DNA of 64,000 bases from Ornithodoros turicata. Its lineage: Eukaryota; Arthropoda; Arachnida; Ixodida; Argasidae. Position 1 is the stretch's first letter. Each line of letters opens with the position of its first letter. Positions 11,124-21,477 of the stretch are shown here, piece by piece. Below the pieces are notes generated by a model. The model saw only the letters and a list, made by a program, of their open reading frames with translations, did no database searches and had not been told where the DNA came from. Both the position numbers and the translations under genes were made by a program. Location: assembly GCF_037126465.1 (NCBI RefSeq), contig NC_088202.1, positions 105,369,962 through 105,433,961 of the forward strand, in the 5' to 3' direction.

Positions 11124-11597
11124 CGTGCCCTAAGACTTCTATTCGACGCGAGTCCGAGAGGAGGGGTCCTTAGCGTTGCACCAGGTAAGCTAGTTCATGA
11201 CTTGAAAGAAAGGTAGAGGCCATAGAGGAGCTGTGAAGATGGTAAAATATTCGGAACATAAATATAGGATTTTGGAAATCAAAAGCAGAATTGCCAGCCG
11301 GGTGAGAAAACGAGCTGCCCTCGAAAGCGCATCGGTAGTTTCATTGGCGGAAATGCGAGCGTGACATAGAGTCAAGTCAGTAGCGAGTCAATCAAGTCAG
11401 TCAAGTCAGTAAAGAGTTAAGACGCAGGAAACGGTTGAACAGAAGAGGAGACAATTGATTGATTCGAATGAAGAGGAGACAAGGCACAGCCCCAAGGAAC
11501 CCCATGGCTTTGACAATACTGGCCAGAAGAGTACGTGGCGTCGGTGCAGTTGAGCGTGCGGCATCACGAAATAATATATGAACGGATGGTCAGCGAC
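11124..11597. other. No recognised gene
   Basis: Includes tandem AGTCA-type short repeats near 11375-11415. Nothing else seen. Confidence 0.4.
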
Positions 11598-12969
11598 TAG
11601 TGATGCAAAACTATCGATAACTGACTATCGATAGTCGACTATGTAAAAGCTAGTGTAAATCGATAGTGTAAAAGCTATCGATTGTGAACTATCGATAGTA
11701 CTATCGACAGTGTTGAAAAACTATCGATAGTTCTACGATAATTGACAATCAACAGTAGTTTTCCTCCCTTTACTATCGATAGCTTGATTTGGTTGTCATT
11801 ATCGATGCTTTCGTTCCCGTCTTCGTTTTCGCACTGGCACAAGACGACGAAAACAGAATCATGGGCGATACAAGTTCTTTCCGTTTAGCTGTAACGTATG
11901 AATAGGCGCGTTTACATGAAGGCGACAAAAGTCGACCTAGCGAGATAGGTCAACCTCCCTTCTTCATGTAAACCGGCCTACGTCGACTGAAAAAGGAGGT
12001 CGACGCAGAGGAGAGAGGTCGCTAGGAGCGGGTAGTTCAGTCGACAATGGTCGACTTCCCTTTGCCATGTAAACCGGTTCAGTCGACCTGGCGACCGGTG
12101 TCCGTTACGTCATCAGTGAGCCCTTCCCATATTGCCCGCGAAATTCGGGATTCTCGGAGGAAAGCAAGCATGGCGCGGAAGCAAGCGATGTTCCCGCTAC
12201 CCCTTCGAACCCATCGCGATGCGTATGGGCCGACGAAAGCACTAAATTAATGTTGTCCATTATACGGGAATTAGACATCGCATCGCAGCTGGATTCGAAG
12301 CGGCAGCGGAACCAAGCTATGTTTCAGACTGTGGAACGAAAAATGGCATAGGAGACTCCGCGAAAAGCCTGTAGAATGCGTTATAAGACACTTCGTAAAT
12401 AAATATACTGCGAAAATAAAATATATTTACTTCCGAGATAACATTTTAACTACGTGGCGGCGCTGTTGCTGGCGAGTAGGGTCGACTGAATTTCGGGAGC
12501 GCTAAGGCGCCTTATCTAGTTGCCATGCAAACCGTGGACGGTCGACGCTCCCCATCAGTCGACTGGGGACTTCAGTCGACCTTCGCGCCCATGTAAACGC
12601 AGTCAATGATGCACTGCAAGCAGCGAAATATGTTCATCATAAAATCGTACGCACGCACTCATGAGACTGCAATGACAGTCAATCCAGTTTAGAGAGTATC
12701 ACGTGACCTTGCGGTGGTCTGAGCGGCATGAGAAGCTCAGTGTCAGCGTCAGAGGGAAAGGTGCTCTGAATTCAATTGTAAAACTTGTAGGAGCGAGGCA
12801 TTTTATTTTTTTATTTTTATGTGCTCCCCGATAGCCTTCCGATAGTCGACTATCGACAGTCTAACGATAGTGAACTATCTATAGTGCTATCGATAGTTAT
12901 TGTCAATAGTTCGATTGTGATACGACTATCGATAGTATGGATTGCACTATCGATAGTTTTGCATCACTA
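11598..12969. mobile_element. hAT-like element with CTATCGATAG arrays
   Basis: The termini are inverts, TAGTGATGCAAAACTATCGA at both ends, and fit the hAT-type start TAGNG. Next to each terminus (to about 11790 and from about 12838) lie many copies of the palindrome ACTATCGATAGT in degenerate tandem order. The 8-bp flanks (TCAGCGAC and GCCACGAC) agree at five positions, so the duplication has decayed or is absent. No transposase. About half of the body is taken by another element at 11908-12600. Confidence 0.7.
11908..12600. mobile_element. GTCGAC-rich element nested in the hAT-like element
   Basis: The ends are inverted GCGTTTACATG. Inside are around ten GTCGAC palindromes and several CATGTAAACCGG-like units that resemble the termini. 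The element is non-coding. No clear target duplication was found. Its location inside the element at 11598-12969 makes it the younger of the two insertions. Confidence 0.6.
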
Positions 12970-13590
12970 GCCACGACGCTAAGGAGAGGCATAGCACAGG
13001 GATAGCTTTGGACACATCCAAAGCTTTGTCATGGAGAGGTGATTATTTATAGACGCATGAGCCGTCTAGATGGAGCTGTGCAACGAAAACCAATTTGGGC
13101 TGGGGAGAACCAATCATGGTGCACAACAAGGTGAGGTAACCGTAACCGGTCAAAGATAACACGCTACAGCAGCTTTGCAAACAAGGAAATTACCGCGATG
13201 AGCCTTAAATTGTCAAGCGAACAGCCTTTCTTCCGACCCTTGCGTACAAGTACTATCTTCGATAATTTTCAGATGTCGTAGATCCAGCACACGAAGAGAC
13301 ATATCTATAAGAGATACCAAGAGATGAGTGAGATGCCCATAAGGGTTTCAATAAACGGACGAATGCGCGATCGGGACCGGGCACCGAGGAATGGGATAGC
13401 CCACGAATGTGTGCATTCAGCTCATCTAATTGGACCAGTGCAAATTGAGGACCCGGGGAGGGATCGAGTGGAAGGTCAAGAGGTAGGGCATTCAGAAAAC
13501 GCGCCTCCAGGCCTCGGGCACATTGGTCGCGGAGGAAGAGAACATCTGAAGGAGGCGACGAGGTTGGTTGGCTGGTAATAAGAAGAGAAA
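12970..13590. other. No recognised gene
   Basis: Short frames only; probably untranslated LINE 3' sequence towards the right-hand side. Confidence 0.35.
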
Positions 13591-13599
13591 AATATGGAG

Positions 13600-14890
13600 A
13601 TGTTGTCCCAACTCTATATTGGGCCGGCTACTCCAGTACGCTTATGGTAGCTTATGGTATCAGGCGACAAGGAATGAAATATCCGCCTGGTAGTTCACGT
13701 ACAACGAAGCACGCTATACAGGCACGCGTCGACGAGCGGGGTGAGACATAGTCGTCTGCAACGAAGGCAAGTGCTGCTCCTTAGCTTTAGCAACAGTTCG
13801 CTTAAAAGAGCACGACGCAATTGATAGAGCGACCAGTTGCGAGGAGAGCGCTTGTGATTAAACTGTTTCATACGCAGGCGTTCCTTACTCGAAGGACGCG
13901 GGTGCATTCCGAAATTCCACCAGTGCGGAAGAGTATGGGTGTGCTTAGTAACACAAAAGGAGGACACCGTCGCCTACAGCTGCAAGACACTCAAGATCAG
14001 TGGACGCAGGGTCTATGGAGAAGGCGCCCAGACGGTCGGCCAAGAACGAGGCCTGTCTGAGTGGTCGATGAAAACAGAAGATGAAAATGTGGGACCACGG
14101 CAGAAAATGAAGAGGAATATGGTCACTCCCATTACCATTCCTGCGAGGAGACCAGATGATATACGACATCTTCCTGGAGAAAAGGAGAGGTCAATAGAGG
14201 TCTGTAACTGCATTTAAGAAATGTCGGAGAGCAAAAGCAATGGAAGTGAATCTGGTGTCTGACTAAGCAGCCAGTCGACGGCCACGACTGCGCCAAGAGG
14301 AGTGATTGGGGGTTGAAGTCACCGGCAAGCAGGCAACCACGTGAACAGTAGATCAGCTCATCCTTGAGGGAAGTTGCTGCAGCATGCACAAATCCCAGAG
14401 ATAGATAAATACTTGCGATATGCAGAATCCGACCCTGGAAACCCCCCAAGCAGCACAATGTACTGAAAGTCGAGTGCAATAGGGGTAGACGGTATGTGTA
14501 TTATCAATGTTCTTTAGTTTCAGGAGTCTGTTCAAGGCCTTCCGCGGACCCGTCCACCCCTATTGCACTCGACTTTCAGTACATTTTGCTGCTTGGGCCG
14601 TAAGAGATATAATTTGGGATTCGGTGATGTAGCTTCATGAAGTGTAGACTACAGAACATCGAGCAGGGTGACAGAAGCGAACAAGTGTTATCAAGCCACC
14701 GTCACGAAACGCGCCGAAGCAGCGATCGAGACGGAAGTCATGAAAGCCCCGGAGAGAAAGATTATGGACTCTTGTAATAGTATGATGTCAGATGAATACA
14801 AAGAAATGAGGAGATGCCAGTCAACGAAAGATGAAAGTACACTACGGCAGTTCCACTGTATAACACTAAGGCTGAGAGTCATTAACGATG
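13600..14890 (-). pseudogene. Internally deleted LINE (endonuclease remnant)
   Basis: The minus strand begins with an apurinic-type endonuclease N-terminus: VIQWNCRS near 14860, then LYSSDIILLQES. After the foldback insert it continues with IASIYLSLG and the active-site block LAGDFNPQS. A Trp-rich PHWWNF segment follows near 13920, typical of the endonuclease-RT linker. The RT, RNase H and C-terminal zinc regions are absent. The sequence then passes directly into a GGAGATGTT..GGCTACTCCAG-type 3' end shared with the LINE tails near 29590 and 51690. So this is a LINE with a large internal deletion and several stops. Confidence 0.65.
14447..14597. mobile_element. Foldback element inside the deleted LINE
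   Basis: Two arms of about 48 bp starting CCCAAGCAGCAMAATGTACT pair with two mismatches around a loop of some 55 bp. It divides the endonuclease frame of the host LINE, which continues on both sides. No unambiguous target duplication was found. Likely a small non-autonomous DNA element. Confidence 0.7.
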
Positions 14891-14899
14891 GCTGATTTG

Positions 14900-15332
14900 A
14901 CTAGTTAATACGTCCCTCTGACACCTTATATTTATGTTTTTTTTTATCGCAGAGCTTGCAGAGTACTACAGCAGCTGAAGGCTCAGCAGGAACAGAAAGG
15001 GAAAAGGATGAAAATAATTTTCCTATGGGCACTACAGGTTTTACAGCGACAGCTGTTAAGGGCTCAATTTCGTGAAGATCCTGTCCCGTACATCGCATCG
15101 CCGAAACCCTTTTCTCTCTTGGCGCGAGAATAAACGAAGGAACGAGAAAAAGGCGCGCGATGCAGATTGATTGCCTCAGAAAATTACGTTGGCTGCGACG
15201 TTGGCGTCACGTGCCTCGGAGAAAAAGTGTCAGCTTCACATGTCAGGACACGTGAAGAGTTCCGCGGTCCGCCGCGCGCGGGCGCCGGCTTCTCGTCGCC
15301 CGCAGCAACAGCGGTGACGGACGGTACCGGTA
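14900..15332. other. No recognised gene
   Basis: Nothing supported beyond GC-rich sequence near 15260-15330. Confidence 0.35.
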
Positions 15333-15340
15333 CTGCGTGT

Positions 15341-16183
15341 TAGAGCACTGCACGGGCCCGGGCCCCCGACCCGGCCCGCGGGCCGGGCTGGGCTTGTTAT
15401 TGGCTGTGTGCTCCGGGCCGGGCCGAGCCCGGGTCGACAAAATACGCCAGCACCGCGGTCCGGGCCGGGCCCCTGCCGTTAAAATACGCCACCACCGCGG
15501 GCCGGGCCGGGCCCGGGCCGAGAAATATGTTCCCGAGAGTCAGGCCCGGCCGGGCCACGCAGCTAATTCCACACATTGGAGATGCATTAGTTCATATCAT
15601 CATGCGCTTGCGTCATTCCTGTGCATATTTTGCAAAGACAAGCAAAGGGTACTGCATTATGCATATGATTCGACGCTCTAGAACATTCTCCAAGCCACTT
15701 TATATTGCTCCTCACATATTTCACAATCACTTTGGCAAAGCTTGGTGAGAGGGATAGGGACTGGGAGAAGCAGTTTGTCGACAGCATGCTCTATCTCCGC
15801 AAAATCTTGACAGTGTAACGATAACGCCCCGTGCGTTCTGGATTTAATTTGGTCTCGTGCGGTTACGGTGTTAAACCGCCATCACTTGTATGTTTGTCTT
15901 CTCTCCTTATAAATTTACTTATAAATTTGTTTGATAATCGCCAGAAACGCGTACGTCGCGGCTGGAAATACTAGGCCGGGATCTACTCGCCGGGTCACCG
16001 GGCCGGGCCGGGTTCTATTTGCTTAGACGCCGGGCCGGGCCGGGCTCTAGTCACTGGGTCACCGGGCCGGGCCGGGCCGGGCCGCATAAAAATATGAAGG
16101 TCCGGGCCCGGGTCGGGCCGGGCCATTTTTCGATGCGCCCGGGCCGGGTCGGGCCCGGAAAAGTCGGCTCGTGCAGTGCTCTA
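15341..16183. mobile_element. GC-extreme hAT element with perfect 8-bp duplication
   Basis: The ends are inverted TAGAGCACTGCACG (right end TAGAGCACTGCACGAG) and the flanks are identical 8-mers, CTGCGTGT at 15333-15340 and 16184-16191. Both the ends and the 8-bp duplication match hAT transposons. Subterminal regions are packed with GGGCCGGGCC-type units; the middle (about 15560-15950) is of ordinary composition. No transposase is encoded. The intact duplication suggests fairly recent insertion. A rearranged relative is at 61645-62102. Confidence 0.85.
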
Positions 16184-16191
16184 CTGCGTGT

Positions 16192-16724
16192 GTCTACAGG
16201 CCAACAGCGGCATTATGGGCCGTCCTATCCCTTACAAAAATCAATCTTGAGTTTCTTGTGTGATCTTGATGTGTTTTTAATGAGTCAACAGAAACGCATC
16301 AGAAACTCAACGTGTAATGTGATTCCACATTACGTTCCTATCAGGAACTCCATGGTGTTTTGACATTAATTTTTCTCATGAAAATTTCCATATTTTTTCT
16401 GCAGAGTTTTTAATCTATGAAATCATCAGGACATACCACTCGTGCTGTTCAAGGCACATATGCTTGAACTGACCGTTGATGTGTTTTTATGCTCATAACG
16501 GAGCATTGCGGTGACATTTACCATGTCTCAAACCAACCGCAGATACCGGGGGGGGGGGGGGGGGCGATAACGTCAGTTTCTACATGGGATTTTCCTCTGT
16601 TCCCTCCCCCACTACGCGCTTCGATAACGAAACCGCCCTACATCCCCCCCCTCAAAAAAAGAAAACAAAGAGAGATAAAGCCAGTCTCGGGGTCCGACCT
16701 TGGCTCTCACTGTGGTACTAAAAT
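16192..16724. other. No recognised gene; homopolymer tract
   Basis: Contains a run of about 16 G near 16549-16564. No supported gene. Confidence 0.4.
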
Positions 16725-17190
16725 TTACAAGAGCAGGTTGAGAGGTTGAGAAATTTCGGGGAATTTGAGCACGGTCCAAATACGAGACATCGCTGTACGG
16801 GGTGACAAATATGCAACGCAGTTCCGCCAGCTGTCGCGCGCTAACTTACGTAGGCGCCTTTGAATTGCCTTCTGGATCCGTCGAGCTTCAGCTCGATGAG
16901 ATGGAAGTTGGGTGCGACGAGCTCGGCGCTCCGCGCGACGACGAATGGTACGGAGCCTCTCGTATTCGGCGTCAACCGCAGAAAAATGAACGGGGACGCG
17001 GACAACGCTTGTAGCAAATTTCGCTGCATCAGTGATTGCCCGAGAAAAGCCACTTTCACTGTTTGGCGTATTGGCCGCGAAAGTGGATTCGACAGCAATT
17101 CTGTAACTCTCCCAGTTGGTCCGCTTGATGCAGTGACTAACGTGGGTCCGGCGGGCGCCACGCCAGACGGGGCGTTGTTTAAACATTGGG
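16725..17190 (-). pseudogene. LINE ORF2 linker fragment
   Basis: An open minus-strand stretch contains VDAEYERLRTIRRRAERR followed by DSWRNCVAYLSP and RIWTVLKF. The same block (VDAEYERLRAIRRRAERR, QWRSFCSTLSP, RVWQVVRSL) lies between endonuclease and RT in LINE B at 34.7-35.0 kb. This copy holds only that block, truncated on both sides, so it is a dead fragment of a related LINE. Confidence 0.8.
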
Positions 17191-17229
17191 CTAAAGGAGC
17201 ATGCTGCTACCCTGAGGGGTACCCCGTCT

Positions 17230-17620
17230 GGTCACTTGTCTGTGCATTGTAGGACGTGTGGGTGTTCTCCAAGATTCTCGGAGACGAAGAATAAAGGTCG
17301 TTCTTGTAACCAGCGTACCAGGAAAATAATAGAGGCATTCGAAATAAGAAAAAACGAGCAACAGTGCGTAAGTCATGCTTCTATCACTTTGTTTGATAAC
17401 GAAGTAAAATTCCTAAAAATGTGGGACAAGGCGAAGGATGATGAGTGCGTGGGTGAGGTATTAGCCGTGTGAGTGTGATATTTAGTGATATTTAAAGACA
17501 GTATTACCAATAAATACTTTTGTTGGAAGTCTAGCACCTGTCCTGTCGTCTCTTCTCTCTGTCCGGTTCCCAGTGCTAGTTCATCATGCAAGATCAACAC
17601 CAACATGCACGGTTTTTTTT
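17230..17620 (+). mobile_element. Penelope-like element, 3' end only
   Basis: The plus-strand frame 17236-17472 begins HCRTCGCSPRF, then continues with KIIEAFEI, CVSHASITL and EVKFL. This layout is the end of the GIY-YIG nuclease region of Penelope-like elements, where a catalytic Glu sits in the EAF motif. After the stop at 17472 come AATAAA and a short tail. The copy is strongly 5'-truncated, as is common for elements that move by target-primed reverse transcription. Confidence 0.55.
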
Positions 17621-17639
17621 ACTTTGATGTCCTTCGGGC

Positions 17640-18380
17640 AAGTTCTTTTGCTACATTAACTGCAGGATTGAACCCAACCCGGTGTCTGGATAGTTCTTGA
17701 CGAAATTAATGAGTCCCCAGCGAAATCCAGGTTAGCTATTTAATGTGTGACTGCAACAAGGCATGGGGAACGTACGAATGTAGTCGCTCGAAATACGGGT
17801 TTGCACACCTTGCTTCAAGCCTTCCATGTTTGACCCGCTATTAAAACCCTGCCCTCGGCAGTTATTCATGTCTAGGGCAAGCTCCATGATTATGGTTTTG
17901 AGTACCTGTGTTAGGCTCTCTCCAGTGCTATTTTATACGGTGACGAGTCCGGCAAAATGCTCTCTAACTTCGGGTTTGGAACTCGCCCGAGGCGCGGGGT
18001 CCCTCAAAGCGCGGGCCCGGCGCGGCCGCACCCCTTAGAGCGGCCGCACATGCTTAGAACCGACCCTGACAGAGGACCAAAGGAGAAAGCTAAGCAGTAG
18101 CGAAAGAAACATGAAAAAAAAAAACAGAGAGAACAATGAAGTCGCGCACCTCTTCTGGAGCAAGACGCAGAGCAGCTTTTCTTCCTCACACAATTCTCTC
18201 GCGAGGCGAACCCAAGTACACAGCTAAGCCTACGACGTTCTGAGTCGGTCGTGTGAACAAGAGGAAGCACGTGAATCCTTGACCCAAATTCACAACACGC
18301 GGCCCACGACGCCAGCGGAGATCTGCCTCGCGTCCTTCTACCTCGCGCTCTCCGTCACCCCACCCATGCATCTTCTGCTG
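17640..18380. other. No recognised gene
   Basis: Short frames without motifs; an A-run at 18114-18124. Confidence 0.35.
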
Positions 18381-19338
18381 TCCAGCAAGGCGTCCCTCCT
18401 CCGCTTGATGTCGGCCCGCCCCAACCTCATACAGGATATACCCAGCATGATCATTCAGATGTATAACAGACTTCGTGCCAATGGTCATGCTTTGTCCCTT
18501 CAATGGGTGCCCGGTCATGTGGGCCTGACCGGTAACACACGCGCAGACGCGGCTGCAAGACGAGCCGCCGCAGCTGCTACTCCTGCCACTGCACGTCCAC
18601 CACTTACACTTTCGGCTTGCCATTTAGCTATTCGCCGCCGGTGTGCAGCCCGTGCCCAAGTATTTAGATCTCATGCCGTCGCCTACAACAGTCACGTGCA
18701 GTCCATCGACCCCTCGGTTACCTTTTTCACTGCGTGTCGCTGCAGTCGTCAGGAGGAATCATTGCTGCACCGCCTCCGTCTCAACGTTGCCCGCACCCCA
18801 TAGACGATTTTAAAAAGATGCGCGCGCCACCAAGCGCGCAGCGCAAAGCAGTATGGGAACTTTGAGGAACATTGCTCTGTCGTCTGCTTCGGTTAGGGTT
18901 TACCCTGGCTAACGCTGGTGCTGCGCACACCGGGAATGTTGTTGTTCTTCCTCTACCTCCGCCTCTGGCCGTCTCATAATGCTTTAAGGCGCTCTAAGTT
19001 CCCATGAGCCCTTGCATGCCACGGGTGGCGCTTGCTTTTCTAAAAGGTCCCATCCTACAGTTGGCAATACAAGGTCTTGCTTTTCTAAAAGGTTGGCGTT
19101 ACAAGGTCTATTGCTTATTTACGAAATGGGCCAATCCAGCTCCCCCTTGTGTTCCAGCTGTGGCCAGGTGGCCGACATTCCTCATTGTCTTCTGCACTGC
19201 CAGCAGCACATTCCCCAACGGCAAGCCCTTCATCGCCGTCTAATACAGCTGGGCTGCAATACATTGTCCATGGCCACCCTCCTCGGTCCCGTCCCTCGGT
19301 CTAGTGGGCCATCACCACAGTCCTGCTCCGTTTCTTAA
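18380..19338 (+). pseudogene. LINE RNase H and C-terminal zinc fragment
   Basis: The plus-strand frame from about 18380 carries the last part of RNase H: SSKASLLRLM (the second catalytic Asp appears as Ser), then LSLQWVPGHVGLTGN and RADAAARRA. It goes on to LLHRLRLNVART. About 300 bp of unrelated sequence interrupts it (18805-19110). It resumes with the zinc tail CSSCGQVADIPHCLLHC at 19155-19205. A LINE-type 3' end follows to about 19595. The body upstream of RNase H is missing. Confidence 0.75.
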
Positions 19339-19524
19339 AAGACTCGGGCCTTGCGTCTGCCCTCTGACTGGACATTCTTGGAACTTTCTTTCGTGCCTGT
19401 ACCGCACTACACTGCGTGCCTGTTTTTCTTTCATTTTTTTCCCTTTCCTTTATTTCTTTTGCGTATTCTCAGTTCCTTTCTTTTTCTTTCTTTTTGTTTA
19501 TTTTTCAGTTTCTTTTTCGGAATA

Positions 19525-19609
19525 GCAAGGTGGCAATAGCCTGGCTGACATTTCCGTTTTTTTTTCACTCTATTAAATATATCCCCCCCCCCCCCCCACA
19601 CACACACAG
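19525..19609 (+). repeat. LINE 3' tail plus C and CA runs
   Basis: GAATAGCAAGG..GCCTGGCTGACATTTCC matches the 62-bp insert at 31578-31639. A run of C and then CA units follows. Confidence 0.65.
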
Positions 19610-19639
19610 CAGAGCCCCAATCGTATCTGCGGCCGATTA

Positions 19640-20095
19640 TCATCGTACCATCATCGCTTTTGCCACAGATCCCTGCGATGCATTCCGCCTTGTACCTGGC
19701 AGGAAAACCTGCGGGCAGGTCACTGATGGCGGCTAGCGATCCCAGTCGCAATTCCAGCCGCGTCTGCAAAGCCCGGAATCGTATTGGGATACCGGTTCCT
19801 AGCGGACCCTGACGCCGAGATCAGTATCATTCCGGCGTCGGCACATGATCGACGTCGCTCGCAACAAGGTCCAAGCCTGCAGGCTGCCAATGACATGCCG
19901 ATGCTCTCCATTGCTAAGCGTGAGTTCCAGCATGTAGGTTGATTCTGGGAATTATTCGGTCGCCCTCCAGTAGTTGGGCTTCGCCACTAGATATGGTTCC
20001 AACGAAGGAACCTGGTGACTGCCGGACGTGTGGTGATTACAGGGCCCTAAATGCTACGACTATTCCGGACAGCTGCCCCCTCCCGCATAATACAT
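19640..20095 (+). pseudogene. Gypsy scraps: protease and RT N-terminus
   Basis: On the plus strand FLADPDAEISIIPAS (near 19797-19842) matches a retropepsin active-site block of the type FLADTGAEISIIPAS, with the catalytic DTG changed to DPD. After a gap, SPLDMVP.KEPGDCRTCGDYR (19986-20030) and ATTIPDSCPLPH match the first part of a gypsy RT. The distance between them is far too short, so a deletion joins the two. The piece ends abruptly where a minus-strand LINE tail begins. Confidence 0.7.
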
Positions 20096-20480
20096 GACTT
20101 TACCTTCAGCAACAGCTCGTAGGCCTTGCATCAGATGTGAGGGGTCCGACCATGCGACCAGAATTTTGGCTAAGTCGAACTGGCGTTGATCGACGCGTTG
20201 GAGAGCAGTTTCCATGAGGGCGCGCTCGCGGTGGTACTGTCCGAAGACCAGGAGGACGTGATGGAGGTCACCGCGCACACCACACGTGGAACAGAGGCTG
20301 GACGCGCCGACACCTGGGAGGTGTTTGAAAGCCCATACGGGAGACATCATCAGTGTCTGCGAAAGTCGCCTTGCATTTGACCTTTCGGAAAGAAGGGCGA
20401 GTTGGGGGCGCAGTTATGCGATGCCGTGTTTGCGCTAGCATGCACATGCGACAAGCCATTTTGGATGACAAGTTTTTCAC
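20060..20480 (-). pseudogene. LINE C-terminal zinc fragment
   Basis: The minus-strand frame contains LCSTCGVRGDLHHVLLVF..YHRER, the C..CG....HH pattern found after RNase H in I-type LINE proteins. One expected cysteine is Phe. It is a short 3' fragment joined to the gypsy scraps on its left. Confidence 0.6.
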
Positions 20481-21477
20481 TGTTGTTGCGGATAACGATC
20501 GTGACTACCCAATTACCTTGTCGTACGAAGCATCTTCGTCAAGTTCAATTCAATCATTTTTTTATAGGCACCTGTGGAGATGCTGTTCTCCTATTTGAAT
20601 CTGATTGTACGGCCGAGCAGAAGATGCCTAAAAGATAAGCACAGTCTCCGAGAAACTTCAAATATTAAAATCGCCATGAAAATCTAACAAAAAAAAATGC
20701 CATTGTTCGTTGCTGATTTGTCGTTATGGGTTTCGGGACATTTGATCGAACGCCGTTTGGTCGAAAGCCGTTTGATCGAACGCAGGACATTTGGTCGAAA
20801 ACCCTTTGATCGAACGCTGTTTGATCGAAACGGCAGCGGTCGTTTGATCGATTTTTTAATTGGTTCACTTGGAGTGTCGAAAATGACAAAAGAAAAAAGA
20901 CAAGGAAAAAAAAAGCTGCAGTTCTAAATGCAGTTATCCTAAGGAACATTTAACTTTGTGTAATCTGCTTCCCCGTAAATACATTCCTCATGCTAACCCA
21001 CTTTTTAGCGTCCAAAAAGCAGTACAAGTGCCAGGGTTGTTCACCGTTAACCCGTTGGACAACCGAATAGGTTTTTCCGCTCTGACACATAGTGAGTAAA
21101 CATGCTGTACTTGTCAATCCCCCAACCATTTGTGAAATAATAATAGATGTCAAGTATTAAACATTTTGGCAAATGAATTAAAAAATAAGTAAATGACATT
21201 TTTGATGATTTATTCCCGTCGAATGTGAACAAATTTTAACAGTGGATTATTGTTTGTAATCAACTGACCACTGTATAGGAGAAAGAGTAGTTTCAGTTTA
21301 TTTACTTCTCGCCTATGTGCAAGCAGACTTGTACAAAATACTGCGCAAAAGTATTTAAAATAAGATACTAAATACTCTACGTAAAAAGTATTTAAAACAG
21401 AGTACAAAATACTCAAAACTGAAAGTAATTTGAGTAGAGTACTAAATACCCTAAGAAGTATTTAAGATACTCTTTAA

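Noticed and set aside
18805..19110. MITE splitting the LINE RNase H fragment
   Set aside because: An insert is clearly present and has a short inverted ATGGGAACTT, but no duplication or matching ends could be defined, so no element type was assigned.
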